Source: Osmia lignaria lignaria
Lineage: Eukaryota; Arthropoda; Insecta; Hymenoptera; Megachilidae
Direction: 5' to 3'
Assembly: GCF_051020975.1 (NCBI RefSeq)
Contig: NW_027478169.1
Coordinates: 806,001-870,000 of the forward strand
Length of the DNA: 64,000 bases
Numbering within the stretch: the stretch's first letter is position 1; each line of letters begins with the position of its first letter. The notes beneath the pieces were generated by a model. It saw only the letters and a program-made list of their open reading frames with translations. It had not been told where the DNA came from and did not search any database. The translations under genes and the position numbers were made by a program. Below, piece by piece: positions 1-13,200 of the stretch.

Positions 1-1281
1 CGAGCTATGGCAAAATGTTAAAAGACCTTTTTTGTAGAGAATTAAGTTTCCTACTTTTTATGTTCTATGATATTTTTCGATCAGATGCGTAGTTCTCGAC
101 ATATATCAAGATATTTTAAAGTTCCGAAGCCGCACCAACATAATAGAGATACAGAAACACCGTGGCCCCTTTCTTTGAGATAACTCTGCACTATTGCGAG
201 CTGGAAATGCCACTTCCAGTTTAGCTGTGCAGAAGAAGAACAACAAGAAGAAGAAATATCTCGAAATATGTCCGTCAGGCCCCTTCCGTTGAGATAAATC
301 TGCAAATATCTCGGAAACGAAGTGAGCTATGGCAAAATGTTAAGAGACCTTTTTTGTAGAGAATTATGTTTCCTACTTTTTATGTTCTATGATATTTTTT
401 GAGCAGATGCGTAGTTCTCGAGATGTATCAAGATATTTAAAAGTTCCGAAGCCGACCAACATAATAGAGATACAGAAACACCGTGGCCCCTTTCTTTGAG
501 ATAACTCTGCACTATTGCGAGCTGCAAATGCCACTTCCAGCTTAGCTGTGCAGAAGAAGAACAACAAGAAGAAGAAATATCTCGAAATATGTCCGTCAGG
601 CCCCTTCCCTTGAGATAAATCTGCAAATATCTCGGAAACGAAGCGAGCTATGGCAAAATGTTAAGAGACCTTTTTTGTAGAGAATTAAGTTTTCTACTTT
701 TTATGTTCTATGATATTTTTTGATCAGATGCGTAGTTCTCGAGATATATCAAGATATTTAAAAGTTCCGAAGCCGCACCAACATAATAGAGATACAGAAA
801 CACCGTGGCCCCTTTCTTTGATATAACTCTGCACTATTGCGAGCTGCAAATGCCACTTCCAGCTTAGCTGTGCAGAAGAAGAACAACAAGAAGAAGAAAT
901 ATCTCGAAATATGTCCGTCAGGCCCCTTCCCTTGAGATAAATCTGCAAATATCTCGGAAACGAAGCGAGCTATGGCAAAATGTTAAGGGACTTTATTTGT
1001 AGAGAATTAAGTTTCCTACTTTTTACCTCCTATGATATTTGTTGATCAGATGCGTAGTTCTCGAGATATATCAAGATATTTTAAAGTTCCGAAGCCGCAC
1101 CAACATAATAGAGATACAGAAACACCGTGGCCCCTTTCTTTGAGATAACTCTGCACTATTGTGAGCTGGAAATGCCACTTCCAGTTTAGCTGTGCAGAAG
1201 AAGAACAACAAGAAGAAGAAATATCTCGAAATATGTCCGTCAGGCCCCTTCCCTTGAGATAAATCTGCAAATATCTCGGAA
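1..1281. repeat. Irregular monomers at the left end
   Basis: About four monomers without a clear higher-order partner next to them. Private variants include CTCGACATATATC near 96, ATATTTTAAAG near 112 and 1078, GATATAACTC near 821 and TTTTACCTCC near 1021. The first and fourth carry CTGGAAATGCC with CCAGTTTAGC, a combination otherwise seen near 54.3 and 59.8 kb. No gene or unique sequence is present. Confidence 0.75.
454..455. other. 1-bp deletion in one monomer
   Basis: AAGCCGACCAAC stands where other monomers have AAGCCGCACCAAC. It shifts monomer phase by one base between the first and third monomers. It is private to this copy. Confidence 0.85.
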
Positions 1282-2569
1282 ACGAAGTGAGCTATGGCAA
1301 AATGTTAAGAGACCTTTTTTGTAGAGAATTAAGTTTCCTACTTTTTATGTTGTATGATATTTTTTGATCAGATGCGTAGTTCTCGAGATGTATCAAGATA
1401 TTTAAAAGTTCCGAAGCCGCACCAACATAATAGAGATACAGAAACACCGTGGCCCCTTTCTTTGAGATAACTCTGCGCTATTGCGAGCTGCAAATGCCAC
1501 TTCCAGCTTAGCTGTGCAGAAGAAGAACAACTAGAAGAAGAAATATCTCGAAATATGTCCGTCAGGCCCCTTCCCTTGAGATAAATCTGCAAATATCTCG
1601 GAAACGAAGTGAGCTATGGTAAAATGTTGAGAGACCTTTTTTGTAGAGAATTATGTTTCCTACAATTTATGTTCTATGATATTTTTTGATCAGATGCGTA
1701 GTTCTCGAGATATATCAAGATATTTAAAAGTTCCGAAGCCGCACCAACATAATAGAGATACAGAAACACCGTGGCCCCTTTCTTTGAGATAACTCAGCAC
1801 TATTGCGAGCTGGAAATGCCACTTCCAGCTTAGCTGTGCAGAGGAAGAACAACAAGAAGAAGAAATATCTCGAAATATGTCCGTCAGGCCCCTTCCCTTG
1901 AGATAAATCTGCAAATATCTCGGAAACGAAGTGAGCTATGGCAAAATGTTAAGAGACCTTTTTTGTAGAGAATTAAGTTTCCTACTTTTTATGTTCTATG
2001 ATATTTTTTGATCAGATGCGTAGTTCTCGAGATGTATCAAGATATTTAAAAGTTCCGAAGCCGCACCAACATAGTAGAGATACAGAAACACCGTGGCCCC
2101 TTTCTTTGAGATAACTCTGCGCTATTGCGAGCTGCAAATGCCACTTCCAGCTTAGCTGTGCAGAAGAAGAACAACTAGAAGAAGAAATATCTCGAAATAT
2201 GTCCGTCAGGCCCCTTCCCTTGAGATAAATCTGCAAATATCTCGGAAACGAAGTGAGCTATGGTAAAATGTTGAGAGACCTTTTTTGTAGAGAATTATGT
2301 TTCCTACAATTTATGTTCTATGATATTTTTTGATCAGATGCGTAGTTCTCGAGATATATCAAGATATTTAAAAGTTCCGAAGCCGCACCAACATAATAGA
2401 GATACAGAAACACCGTGGCCCCTTTCTTTGAGATAACTCAGCACTATTGCGAGCTGGAAATGCCACTTCCAGCTTAGCTGTGCAGAGGAAGAACAACAAG
2501 AAGAAGAAATATCTCGAAATATGTCCGTCAGGCCCCTTCCCTTGAGATAAATCTGCAAATATCTCGGAA
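1282..2569. repeat. 2-mer higher-order duplication, 2 x 644 bp
   Basis: Positions 1282-1925 and 1926-2569 are near-identical two-monomer units. The first monomer of each has GAACAACTAGAAG and CTCTGCGCTATTG; the second has TCCTACAATTTATG, AACTCAGCAC and CAGAGGAAG. Differences seen are TGTATG versus CTATG near 1351/1995 and AATAG versus AGTAG near 1430/2074. The units end where GAAGTGAGC reverts to GAAGCGAGC. Confidence 0.85.
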
Positions 2570-4719
2570 ACGAAGCGAGCTATGGCAAAATGTTAAGATA
2601 CCTTTTTTGTAGAGAATTAAGTTTCCTACTTTTTATGTTCTATGACATTTTTTGATCAGATGCGTAGTTCTCGAGATATATCAAGATATTTAAAAGCTTC
2701 GAAGCTGCTCCAACATAATAGAGATACAGAAACACCGTGGCCCCTTTCTTTGAGATAACTCTGCACTATTGCGCGCTGCAAATGCCACTTCCAGCTTAGC
2801 TGTACAGAAGAAGAACAACAAGAAGAAGAAATATCTCGAAATATGTCCGTCAGGCCCCTTCCCTTGAGATAAATCTGCAAATATCTCGGAAACTAAGCGA
2901 GCTATGGCAAAATGTTAAGAGACCTTTTTTGTAGAGAATTAAGTTTCCTACTTTTTATGTTCTATGATATTTTTCGATCAGAGGCGTAGTTCTCGAGATA
3001 TATCAAGATATTTAAAAGCTTCGAAGCTGCACCAACATAATAGAGGTACAGAAACACCGTGGCCCCTTTCTTTGAGATAACTCTGCACTATTGCGAGCTG
3101 CAAATGCCACTTCCAGCTTAGCTGTGCAGAAGAAGAACAACAAGAAGAAGAAATATCTCGAAATATGTCCGTCAGGCCCCTTCCCTTGAGATAAATCTGC
3201 AAATATCTCGGAAACGAAGCGAGCTATGGCAAAATGTTAAGAGACCTTTTTTGTAGAAAATTAAGTTTCCTACTTTTTATGTTGTATGATATTTTTTGAT
3301 CAGATGCGTAGTTCTCGAGATATATCAAGATATTTAAAAATTTCGAAGCCGCACCAACATAATAGAGATACAGAAACACCGTGGCCCCTTTCTTTGAGAT
3401 AACTCTGCACTACTGCGAGCTGCAAATGCCACTTCCAGCTTAGCTGTGCAGAAGAAGAACAACAAGAAGAAGAAATATCTCGAAATATGTCCGTCAGGCC
3501 CCTTCCCTTGAGATAAATCTGCAAATATCTCGGAAACTAAGCGAGCTATGGCAAAATGTTAAGAGACCTTTTTTGTAGAGAATTAAGTTTCCTACTTTTT
3601 ATGTTCTATGATATTTTTCGATCAGAGGCGTAGTTCTCGAGATATATCAAGATATTTAAAAGCTTCGAAGCTGCACCAACATAATAGAGGTACAGAAACA
3701 CCGTGGCCCCTTTCTTTGAGATAACTCTGCACTATTGCGAGCTGCAAATGCCACTTCCAGCTTAGCTGTGCAGAAGAAGAACAACAAGAAGAAGAAATAT
3801 CTCGAAATATGTCCGTCAGGCCCCTTCCCTTGAGATAAATCTGCAAATATCTCGGAAACGAAGCGAGCTATGGCAAAATGTTAAGAGACCTTATTTGTAG
3901 AGAATTAAGTTTCCTACTTTTTATGTTTTATGATATTTTTTGATCAGATGCGTAGTTCTCGAGATATATCAAGATATTTAAAAGTTCCGAAGCCGCACCA
4001 ACATAATAGAGATATAGAAACACCGTGGCCCCTTTCTTTGAGATAACTCTGCACTATTGCGAGCTGCAAATGCCACTTCCAGCTTAGCTGTGCAGAAGAA
4101 GAACAACAAGAAGAAGAAATATCTCGAAATATGTCCGTCAGGCCCCTTCCCTTGAGATAAATCTGCAAATATCTCGGAAACGAAACGAGCTATGGCAAAA
4201 TGTTAAGAGACCTTTTTTGTAGAAAATTAAGTTTCCTACTTTTTATGTTATATGATATTTTTTGATCAGATGCGTAGTTCTCGAGATATATCAAGATATT
4301 TAAAAATTTCGAAGCCGCACCAACATAATAGAGATACAGAAACACCGTGGCCCCTTTCTTTGAGATAACTCTGCACTACTGCGAGCTGCAAATGCCACTT
4401 CCAGCTTAGCTGTGCAGAAGAGGAACAACAAGAAGAAGAAATATCTCGGAATATGTCCGTCAGGCCCCTTCCCTTGAGCTAAATCTGCAAATATCTCGGA
4501 AACGATGCCAGCTATGGGAAAATGTTAAGAGACCTTTTTTGTAGAGAATTAAGTTTCCTACTTTTTATGTTCTACAATATTTTTTGATCAGATGCGTAGT
4601 TCTCGAGATATATCAAGATATTTAAAAGTTCCGAAGCCGCACCAACATAATAGAGATACAGAAACACCGTGGCCCCTTTCTTTGAGATAACTCTGCACTA
4701 TTGCGAGCTGCAAATGCCA
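2570..4719. repeat. Mixed monomers with a 644-bp-spaced partial duplication
   Basis: About seven monomers. The sequence 2804-3248 recurs at 3448-3892; both include AACTAAGCGAGC and the AGCTTCGAAGCT subfamily marker. Monomers near 3300 and 4266 share AAAAATTTCGAAG. The monomer near 3944 has GATATAGAAAC, which reappears near 6589 and 25583. No gene or unique sequence is present. Confidence 0.75.
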
Positions 4720-6671
4720 CTTCCAGCTTAGCTGTGCAGAAGAAGAACAACAAGAAGAAGAAATATCTCGAAATATGTCCGTCAGGCCCCTTCCCTTGAG
4801 ATAAATCTGCAAATATCTCGGAAACGAAGCGAGCTATGGCAAAATGTTAAGAGACCTTCTTTGTAGAGAATAATGTTTCCTACAATTTACGTTCTCTGAT
4901 ATTTGTTGATCAGAAGCGTAGTTTTCGATATATATCGAGATATTTAAAAGCTTCGAAGCTGCACCAACATAATAGAGGTACAGAACACCGTGGCCCCTTT
5001 CTTTGAGATAACTCTGCACTATTGCGAGCTGCAAATGCCACTTCCAGCTTAGCTGTGCAGAAGAAGAACAACAAGAAGAAGAAATATCTCGAAATATGTC
5101 CGTCAGGCCCCTTCCCTTGAGATAAATCTGCAAATATCTCGGAAACGAAGCGAGCTATGGCAAAATGTTAAGAGATCGTTTTTGTAGAGAATTAAGTTTC
5201 CTACTTTTTATGTTCTATGATATTTTTCGATCAGATGCGTAGTTCTCGAGATATATCAAGATATTTAAAAGTTCCGAAGCCGCACCAACATAATAGAGAT
5301 ACAGAAACACCGTGGCCCCTTTCTTTGAGATAACTCTGCACTATTGCGAGCTGCAAATGCCACTTCCAGCTTAGCTGTGCAGAAGAAGAACAACAAGAAG
5401 AAGAAAAATCTCAAAATATGTCCGTCAGGCCCCTTCCCTTGAGCTAAATCTGCAAATATCTCGGAAACGATGCCAGCTATGGGAAAATGTTCAGAGACCT
5501 TTTTTGTAGAGAATTAAGTTTCCTACTTTTTATGTTCTATGATATTTTTCGATCAGAGGCGTAGTTCTCGAGATATATCAAGATCTTTAAAAGTTCCGAA
5601 GCCGCACCAACATAATAGAGATACAGAAACACCGTGGCCCCTTTCTTTGAGATAACTCTGCACTATTGCGAGCTGCAAATGCCACTTCCAGCTTAGCTGT
5701 GCAGAAGAAGAACAACAAGAAGAAGAAAAATCTCAAAATATGTCCGTCAGGCCCCTTCCCTTGAGCTAAATCTGCAAATATCTCGGAAACGATGCCAGCT
5801 ATGGGAAAATGTTAAGAGACCTTTTTTGTAGAGAATTAAGTTTCCTACTTTTTATGTTCTACAATATTTTTTGATCAGATGCGTAGTTCTCGAGATATAT
5901 CAAGATATTTAAAAGTTCCGAAGCCGCACCAACATAATAGAGATAAAGAAACACCGTGGCCCCTTTCTTTGAGATAACTCTGCACTATTGCGCGCTGCAA
6001 ATGCCACTTCCAGCTTAGCTGTGCAGAAGAAGAACAACAAGAAGAAGAAATATCTCGAAATATGTCCGTCAGGCCCCTTCCCTTGAGATAAATCTGCAAA
6101 TATCCCGGAAACTAAGCGAGCTATGGCAAAATGTTGAGAGACCTTTTTTGTAGAGAATTAAGTTTCCTACTTTTTATGTTCTATGATATTTTTCGATCAG
6201 AGGCGCAGTTCTCGAGATATATCAAGATATTTAAAAGCTTCGAAGCTGCACCAACATAATAGAGGTACAGAAACACCGTGGCCCCTTTCTTTGAGATAAC
6301 TCTGCACTATTGCGAGCTGCAAATGCCACTTCCAGCTTAGCTGTGCAGAAGAAGAACAACAAGAAGAAGAAATATCTCGAAATATGTCCGTCAGGCCCCT
6401 TCCCTTGAGATAAATCTGCAAATATCTCGGAAACGAAGCGAGCTATGGCAAAATGTTAAGAGACCTTATTTGTAGAGAATTAAGTTTCCTACTTTTTATG
6501 TCTTATGATATTTTTTGATCAGGTGCGTAGTTCTCGAGATATATCAAGATATTTAAAAGTTCCGAAGCCGCACCAACATAATAGAGATATAGAAACACCG
6601 TGGCCCCTTTCTTTGAGATAACTCTGCACTATTGCGAGCTGCAAATGCCACTTCCAGCTTAGCTGTGCAGA
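4720..6671. repeat. Block alpha, copy 1 (paralogue of 23717-25670)
   Basis: About six monomers match 23717-25670 at an offset of 18997 bp, which is 59 monomers minus 1 bp. Shared private markers, in the same order, are ATTTGTTGATC, the 1-bp deletion giving CAGAACACCG, GAAAATGTTCAGAG, AAAAATCTCAAAATATG (twice), AGATCTTTAAAAG, ATGTTGAGAG, GAGGCGCAG and CAGGTGCGTAG with GATATAGAAAC. The match ends where copy 1 keeps GAAGAAGAAC and copy 2 has GAAGAGGAAC. This is a single segmental duplication within the satellite. Confidence 0.85.
4984..4985. other. 1-bp deletion, block alpha copy 1
   Basis: CAGAACACCG stands where other monomers have CAGAAACACCG. The identical deletion is found at 23981-23982 in the paralogous block and nowhere else that I noticed, so the two blocks share descent. 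Confidence 0.88.
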
Positions 6672-6804
6672 AGAAGAACAACAAGAAGAAGAAATATCTC
6701 GAAATATGTCCGTCAGGCCCCTTCCCTTGAGATAAATCTGCAAATATCTCGGAAACAAAGCGAGCTATGGCAAAATGTTAAGAGACCTTTTTTGTAGAGA
6801 ATTA

Positions 6805-9800
6805 GGTTTCCTACAATTTACGTTCTCTGATATTTTTTGATCAGAAGCGTAGTTTTCGAGATATATCGAGATATTTAAAAGCTTCGAAGCTGCACCAACA
6901 TAATAGAGGTACAGAAACACCGTGGCCCCTTTCTTTGAGATAACTCTGCACTATTGCGAGCTGCAAATGCCACTTCCAGCTTAGCTGTGCAGAAGAAGAA
7001 CAACAAGAAGAAGAAATATCTCGAAATATGTCCGTCAGGCCCCTTCCCTTGAGATAAATCTGCAAATATCTCGGAAACGAAGCGAGCTATGGCAAAATGT
7101 TAAGAGACCTTATTTGCAGAGAATTAAGTTTCCTACTTTTTATGTTTTATGATATTTTTTGATCAGATGCGTAGTTCTCGAGATATATCAAGATATTTAA
7201 AAGTTCCGAAGCCGCACCAACATAATAGAGATACAGAAACACCGTGGCCCCTTTCTTTGAGATAACTCTGCACTACTGCGAGCTGCAAATGCCACTTCCA
7301 GCTTAGCTGTGCAGAAGAGGAACAACAAGAAGAAGAAATATCTCGGAATATGTCCGTCAGGCCCCTTCCCTTGAGCTAAATCTGCAAATATCTCGGAAAC
7401 GATGCCAGCTATGGGAAAATGTTAAGAGACCTTTTTTGTAGAGAATTAAGTTTCCTACTTTTTATGTTCTACAATATTTTTTGATCAGATGCGTAGTTCT
7501 CGAGATATATCAAGATACTTAAAAGTTCCGAAGCCGCACCAACATAATAGAGATACAGAAACACCGTGGCCCCTTTCTTTGAGATAACTCTGCACTATTG
7601 CGCGCTGCAAATGCCACTTCCAGCTTAGCTGTGCAGAAGAAGAACAACAAGAAGAAGAAATATCTCGAAATATGTCCGTCAGGCCCCTTCCCTTGAGATA
7701 AATCTGCAAATATCTCGGAAACTAAGCGAGCTATGGCAAAATGTTAAGAGACCTTTTTTGTAGAGAATTAAGTTTCCTACTTTTTATGTTCTATGATATT
7801 TTTCGATCAGAGGCGTAGTTCTCGAGATATATCAAGATATTTAAAAGCTTCGAAGCTGCACCAATATAATAGAGGTACAGAAACACCGTGGCCCCTTTTT
7901 TTGAGATAACTCTGCACTATTGCGCGCTGCAAATGCCACTTCCAGCTTAGCTGTGCAGAAGAAGAACAACAAGAAGAAGAAATATCTCGAAATATGTCCG
8001 TCAGGCCCCTTCCCTTGAGATAAATCTGCAAATATCTCTGAAACGAAGCGAGCTATGGCAAAATGTTAAGAGACCTTTTTTGTAGAAAATTAAGTTTCCT
8101 ACTTTTCATGTTGTATGATATTTTTTGATCAGATGCGTAGTTCTCGAGATATATCAAGATATTTAAAAATTCCGAAGCCGCACCAACATAATAGAGATAC
8201 AGAAACACCGTGGCCCCTTTCTTTGAGATAACTCTGCACTACTGCGAGCTGCAAATGCCACTTCCAGCTTAGCTGTGCAGAAGAGGAACAACAAGAAGAA
8301 GAAATATCTCGGAATACGTCCGTCAGGCCCCTTCCCTTGAGCTAAATCTGCAAATATCTGGGAAACGAAGCGAGCTATGGCAAAATGTTACGAGACCTTT
8401 TTTGTAGAGAATTAAGTTTCCTACTTTTTATGTTCTACAATATTTTTTGATCAGATGCGTAGTTCTCGAGATATATCAAGATATTTAAAAGTTCCGAAGC
8501 CGCACCAACATAATAGAGATACAGAAACACCGTGGCCCCTTTCTTTGAGATAACTCTGCACTACTGCGAGCTGCAAATGCCACTTCCAGCTTAGCTGTGC
8601 AGAAGAGGAACAACAAGAAGAAGAAATATCTCGGAATATGTCCGTCAGGCCCCTTCCCTTGAGATAAATCTGCAAATATCTCGGAAACGAAGCGAGCTAT
8701 GGCAAAATGTTAAGAGACCTTTTTTGTAGAGAAGTAAGTTTCCTACTTTTTATGTTCTATGATATTTTTTGATCAGATGCATAGTTCTCGAGATATATCC
8801 GGATATTTAAAAGTTCCGAAGCCGCACCAACATAATAGAGATACAGAAACACCGTGGCCCCTTTCTTTGAGGTAACTCTGCACTATTGCGAGCTGCAAAT
8901 GCCACTTCCAGCTTAGCTGTGCAGAAGAAGAACAACAAGAAGAAGAAATATCTCGAAATATGTCCGTCAGGCCCCTTCCCTTGAGATAAATCTGCAAATA
9001 TCTCGGAAACTAAGCGAGCTATGGCAAAATGTTAAGAGACCTTTTTTGTAGAGAATTAAGTTTCCTACTTTTTATGTTCTATGATATTTTTCGATCAGAG
9101 GCGTGGTTCTCGAGATATATCAAGATATTTAAAAGCTTCGAAGCTGCACCAATATAATAGAGGTACAGAAACACCGTGGCCCCTTTCTTTGAGATAACTC
9201 TGCACTATTGCGCGCTGCAAATGCCACTTCCAGCTTAGCTGTGCAGAAGAAGAACAACAAGAAGAAGAAATATCTCGAAATATGTCCGTCAGGCCCCTTC
9301 CCTTGAGATAAATCTGCAAATATCTCGGAAACGAAGCGAGCTATGGGAAAATGTTAAGAGACCTTTTTTGTAGAAAATTAAGTTTCCTACTTTTCATGTT
9401 GTATGATATTTTTTGATCAGATGCGTAGTTCTCGAGATATATCAAGATATTTAAAAATTCCGAAGCCGCACCAACATAATAGAGATACAGAAACACCGTG
9501 GCCCCTTTCTTTGAGATAACTCTGCACTACTGCGAGCTGCAAATGCCACTTCCAGCTTAGCTGTGCAGAAGAGGAACAACAAGAAGAAGAAATATCTCGG
9601 AATACGTCCGTCAGGCCCCTTCCCTTGAGCTAAATCTGCAAAAGTCTCGGAAACGAAGCGAGCTATGGCAAAATGTTACGAGACCTTTTTTGTAGAGAAT
9701 TAAGTTTCCTACTTTTTATGTTCTACAATATTTTTTGATCAGATGCGTAGTTCTCGAGATATATCAAGATATTTAAAAGTTCCGAAGCCGCACCAACATA
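6805..9800. repeat. Older single unit of the 10-mer HOR
   Basis: The monomer order and diagnostic bases match the amplified 3220-bp unit at 27090 onward, at an offset of 20285 bp (63 monomers minus 1 bp). Shared marks include ATTAGGTTTCC at the start, CTCTGAAACG, ATCTGGGAAACG, GTTACGAGACC and TATATCCGGATATT. I noted about a dozen differences, for example GATACAG versus GATAAAG near 7553, AAAAGTCTCGG near 9639 and AGGCGTGGTTC near 9099. It lacks the ATATATAAAAG change of the amplified copies. The match fails in the tenth monomer, after about 9800. Confidence 0.8.
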
Positions 9801-10295
9801 ATAGAGATACAGAAACACCGTGGCCCCTTTCTTTGAGATAACTCTGCACTACTGCGAGCTGCAAATGCCACTTCCAGCTTAGCTGTGCAGAAGAGGAACA
9901 ACAAGAAGAAGAAATATCTCGGAATATGTCCGTCAGGCCCCTTCCCTTGAGATAAATCTGCAAATATCTCGGAAACGAAGCGAGCTATGGCAAAATGTTA
10001 AGAGACCTTTTTTGTAGAGAAGTAAGTTTCCTACTTTTTATGTTCTATGATATTTTTTGATCAGATGCATAGTTCTCGAGATATATCCGGATATTTAAAA
10101 GTTCCGAAGCCGCACCAACATAATAGAGATACAGAAACACCGTGGCCCCTTTCTTTGAGGTAACTCTGCACTATTGCGAGCTGCAAATGCCACTTCCAGC
10201 TTAGCTGTGCAGAAGAAGAACAACAAGAAGAAGAAATATCTCGAAATATGTCCGTCAGGCCCCTTCCCTTGAGATAAATCTGCAAATATCTCGGA
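7720..10295. repeat. 4-mer duplication, 2 x 1288 bp, inside the 10-mer
   Basis: Positions 7720-9007 and 9008-10295 share monomer order: the palindrome subfamily with CAATATAATAG, the TTTTCATGTTG monomer with GAATACGTCC, the CACTACTGCG monomer, then the TATATCCGG monomer with TTGAGGTAAC. It ends where AACTAAGCG becomes AACCAAGCG. The 10-mer itself therefore grew by an internal 4-monomer duplication before it was amplified. Confidence 0.75.
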
Positions 10296-13200
10296 AACCA
10301 AGCGAGCTATGGCAAAATCTTAAGAGACCTTTTTTGTAGAGAATTAAGTTTCCCACTTTTTATGTTCCACGATATTTTTTGATCAGATGCGTAGTTCTCG
10401 AGATATACCAAGATATTTAAAAGTTCCGAAGCCGCACCAACATAGTAGAGATACAGAAACACCGTGGCCTCTTTCTTTGAGATAACTCTGCACTATTGCG
10501 AGCTGCAGATGCCACTTCCAGCTTAGCTGTGCAGAAGAAGAACAACAAGAAGAAGAAATATCTCGAAATATGTCCGTCAGGCCCCTTCCCTTGAGATAAA
10601 TCTGCAAATATCTCGGAAACGAAGCGAGCTATGGCAAAATGTTAAGAGACCTTATTTGCAGAGAATTAAGTTTCCTACTTTTTATGTTCTATGATATTTT
10701 TTGATCAGATGCGTAGTTCTCGAGATATATCAAGATATTTAAAAGTTCCGAAGCCGCACCAACATAATAGAGATACAGAAACACCGTGGCCCCTTTCTTT
10801 GAGATAACTCTGCACTACTGCGAGCTGCAAATGCCACTTCCAGCTTAGCTGTGCAGAAGAGGAACAACAAGAAGAAGAAATATCTCGGAATATGTCCGTC
10901 AGGCCCCTTCCCTTGAGCTAAATCTGCAAATATCTCGGAAACGATGCCAGCTATGGGAAAATGTTAAGAGACCTTTTTTGTAGAGAATTAAGTTTCCTAC
11001 TTTTTATGTTCTACAATATTTTTTGATCAGATGCGTAGTTCTCGAGATATATCAAGATACTTAAAAGTTCCGAAGCCGCACCAACATAATAGAGATACAG
11101 AAACACCGTGGCCCCTTTCTTTGAGATAACTCTGCACTATTGCGCGCTGCAAATGCCACTTCCAGCTTAGCTGTGCAGAAGAAGAACAACAAGAAGAAGA
11201 AATATCTCGAAATATGTCCGTCAGGCCCCTTCCCTTGAGATAAATCTGCAAATATCTCGGAAACTAAGCGAGCTATGGCAAAATGTTAAGAGACCTTTTT
11301 TGTAGAGAATTAAGTTTCCTACTTTTTATGTTCTATGATATTTTTCGATCAGAGGCGTAGTTCTCGAGATATATCAAGATATTTAAAAGCTTCGAAGCTG
11401 CACCAATATAATAGAGGTACAGAAACACCGTGGCCCCTTTCTTTGAGATAACTCTGCACTATTGCGCGCTGCAAATGCCACTTCCAGCTTAGCTGTGCAG
11501 AAGAAGAACAACAAGAAGAAGAAATATCTCGAAATATGTCCGTCAGGCCCCTTCCCTTGAGATAAATCTGCAAATATCTCGGAAACGAAGCGAGCTATGG
11601 CAAAATGTTAAGAGACCTTTTTTGTAGAAAATTAAGTTTCCTACTTTTCATGTTGTATGATATTTTTTGATCAGATGCGTAGTTCTCGAGATATATCAAG
11701 ATATTTAAAAATTCCGAAGCCGCACCAACATAATAGAGATACAGAAACACCGTGGCCCCTTTCTTTGAGGTAACTCTGCACTATTGCGAGCTGCAAATGC
11801 CACTTCCAGCTTAGCTGTGCAGAAGAAGAACAACAAGAAGAAGAAATATCTCGAAATATGTCCGTCAGGCCCCTTCCCTTGAGATAAATCTGCAAATATC
11901 TCGGAAACCAAGCGAGCTATGGCAAAATGTTAAGAGACCTTTTTTGTAGAGAATTAAGTTTCCCACTTTTTATGTTCCACGATATTTTTTGATCAGATGC
12001 GTAGTTCTCGAGATATACCAAGATATTTAAAAGTTCCGAAGCCGCACCAACATAATAGAGATACAGAAACACCGTGGCCCCTTTCTTTGAGATAACTCTG
12101 CACTACTGCGAGCTGCAAATGCCACTTCCAGCTTAGCTGTGCAGAAGAGGAACAACAAGAAGAAGAAATATCTCGGAATATGTCCGTCAGGCCCCTTCCC
12201 TTGAGATAAATCTGCAAATATCTCGGAAACGAAGCGAGCTATGGCAAAATGTTAAGAGACCTTTTTTGTAGAGAAGTAAGTTTCCTACTTTTTATGCTCT
12301 ATGATATTTTTTGATCAGATGCATAGTTCTCGAGATATATCCGGATATTTAAAAGTTCCGAAGCCGCACCAACATAATAGAGATACAGAAACACCGTGGC
12401 CCCTTTCTTTGAGGTAACTCTGCACTATTGCGAGCTGCAAATGCCACTTCCAGCTTAGCTGTGCAGAAGAAGAACAACAAGAAGAAGAAATATCTCGAAA
12501 TATGTCCGTCAGGCCCCTTCCCTTGAGATAAATCTGCAAATATCTCGGAAACCAAGCGAGCTATGGCAAAATCTTAAGAGACCTTTTTTGTAGAGAATTA
12601 AGTTTCCCACTTTTTATGTTCCACGATATTTTTTGATCAGATGCGTAGTTCTCGAGATATACCAAGATATTTAAAAGTTCCGAAGCCGCACCAACATAGT
12701 AGAGATACAGAAACACCGTGGCCTCTTTCTTTGAGATAACTCTGCACTATTGCGAGCTGCAGATGCCACTTCCAGCTTAGCTGTGCAGAAGAAGAACAAC
12801 AAGAAGAAGAAATATCTCGAAATATGTCCGTCAGGCCCCTTCCCTTGAGATAAATCTGCAAATATCTCGGAAACGAAGCGAGCTATGGCAAAATGTTAAG
12901 AGACCTTATTTGCAGAGAATTAAGTTTCCTACTTTTTATGTTTTATGATATTTTTTGATCAGATGCGTAGTTCTCGAGATATATCAAGATATTTAAAAGT
13001 TCCGAAGCCGCACCAACATAATAGAGATACAGAAACACCGTGGCCCCTTTCTTTGAGATAACTCTGCACTACTGCGAGCTGCAAATGCCACTTCCAGCTT
13101 AGCTGTGCAGAAGAGGAACAACAAGAAGAAGAAATATCTCGGAATATGTCCGTCAGGCCCCTTCCCTTGAGCTAAATCTGCAAATATCTCGGAAACGATG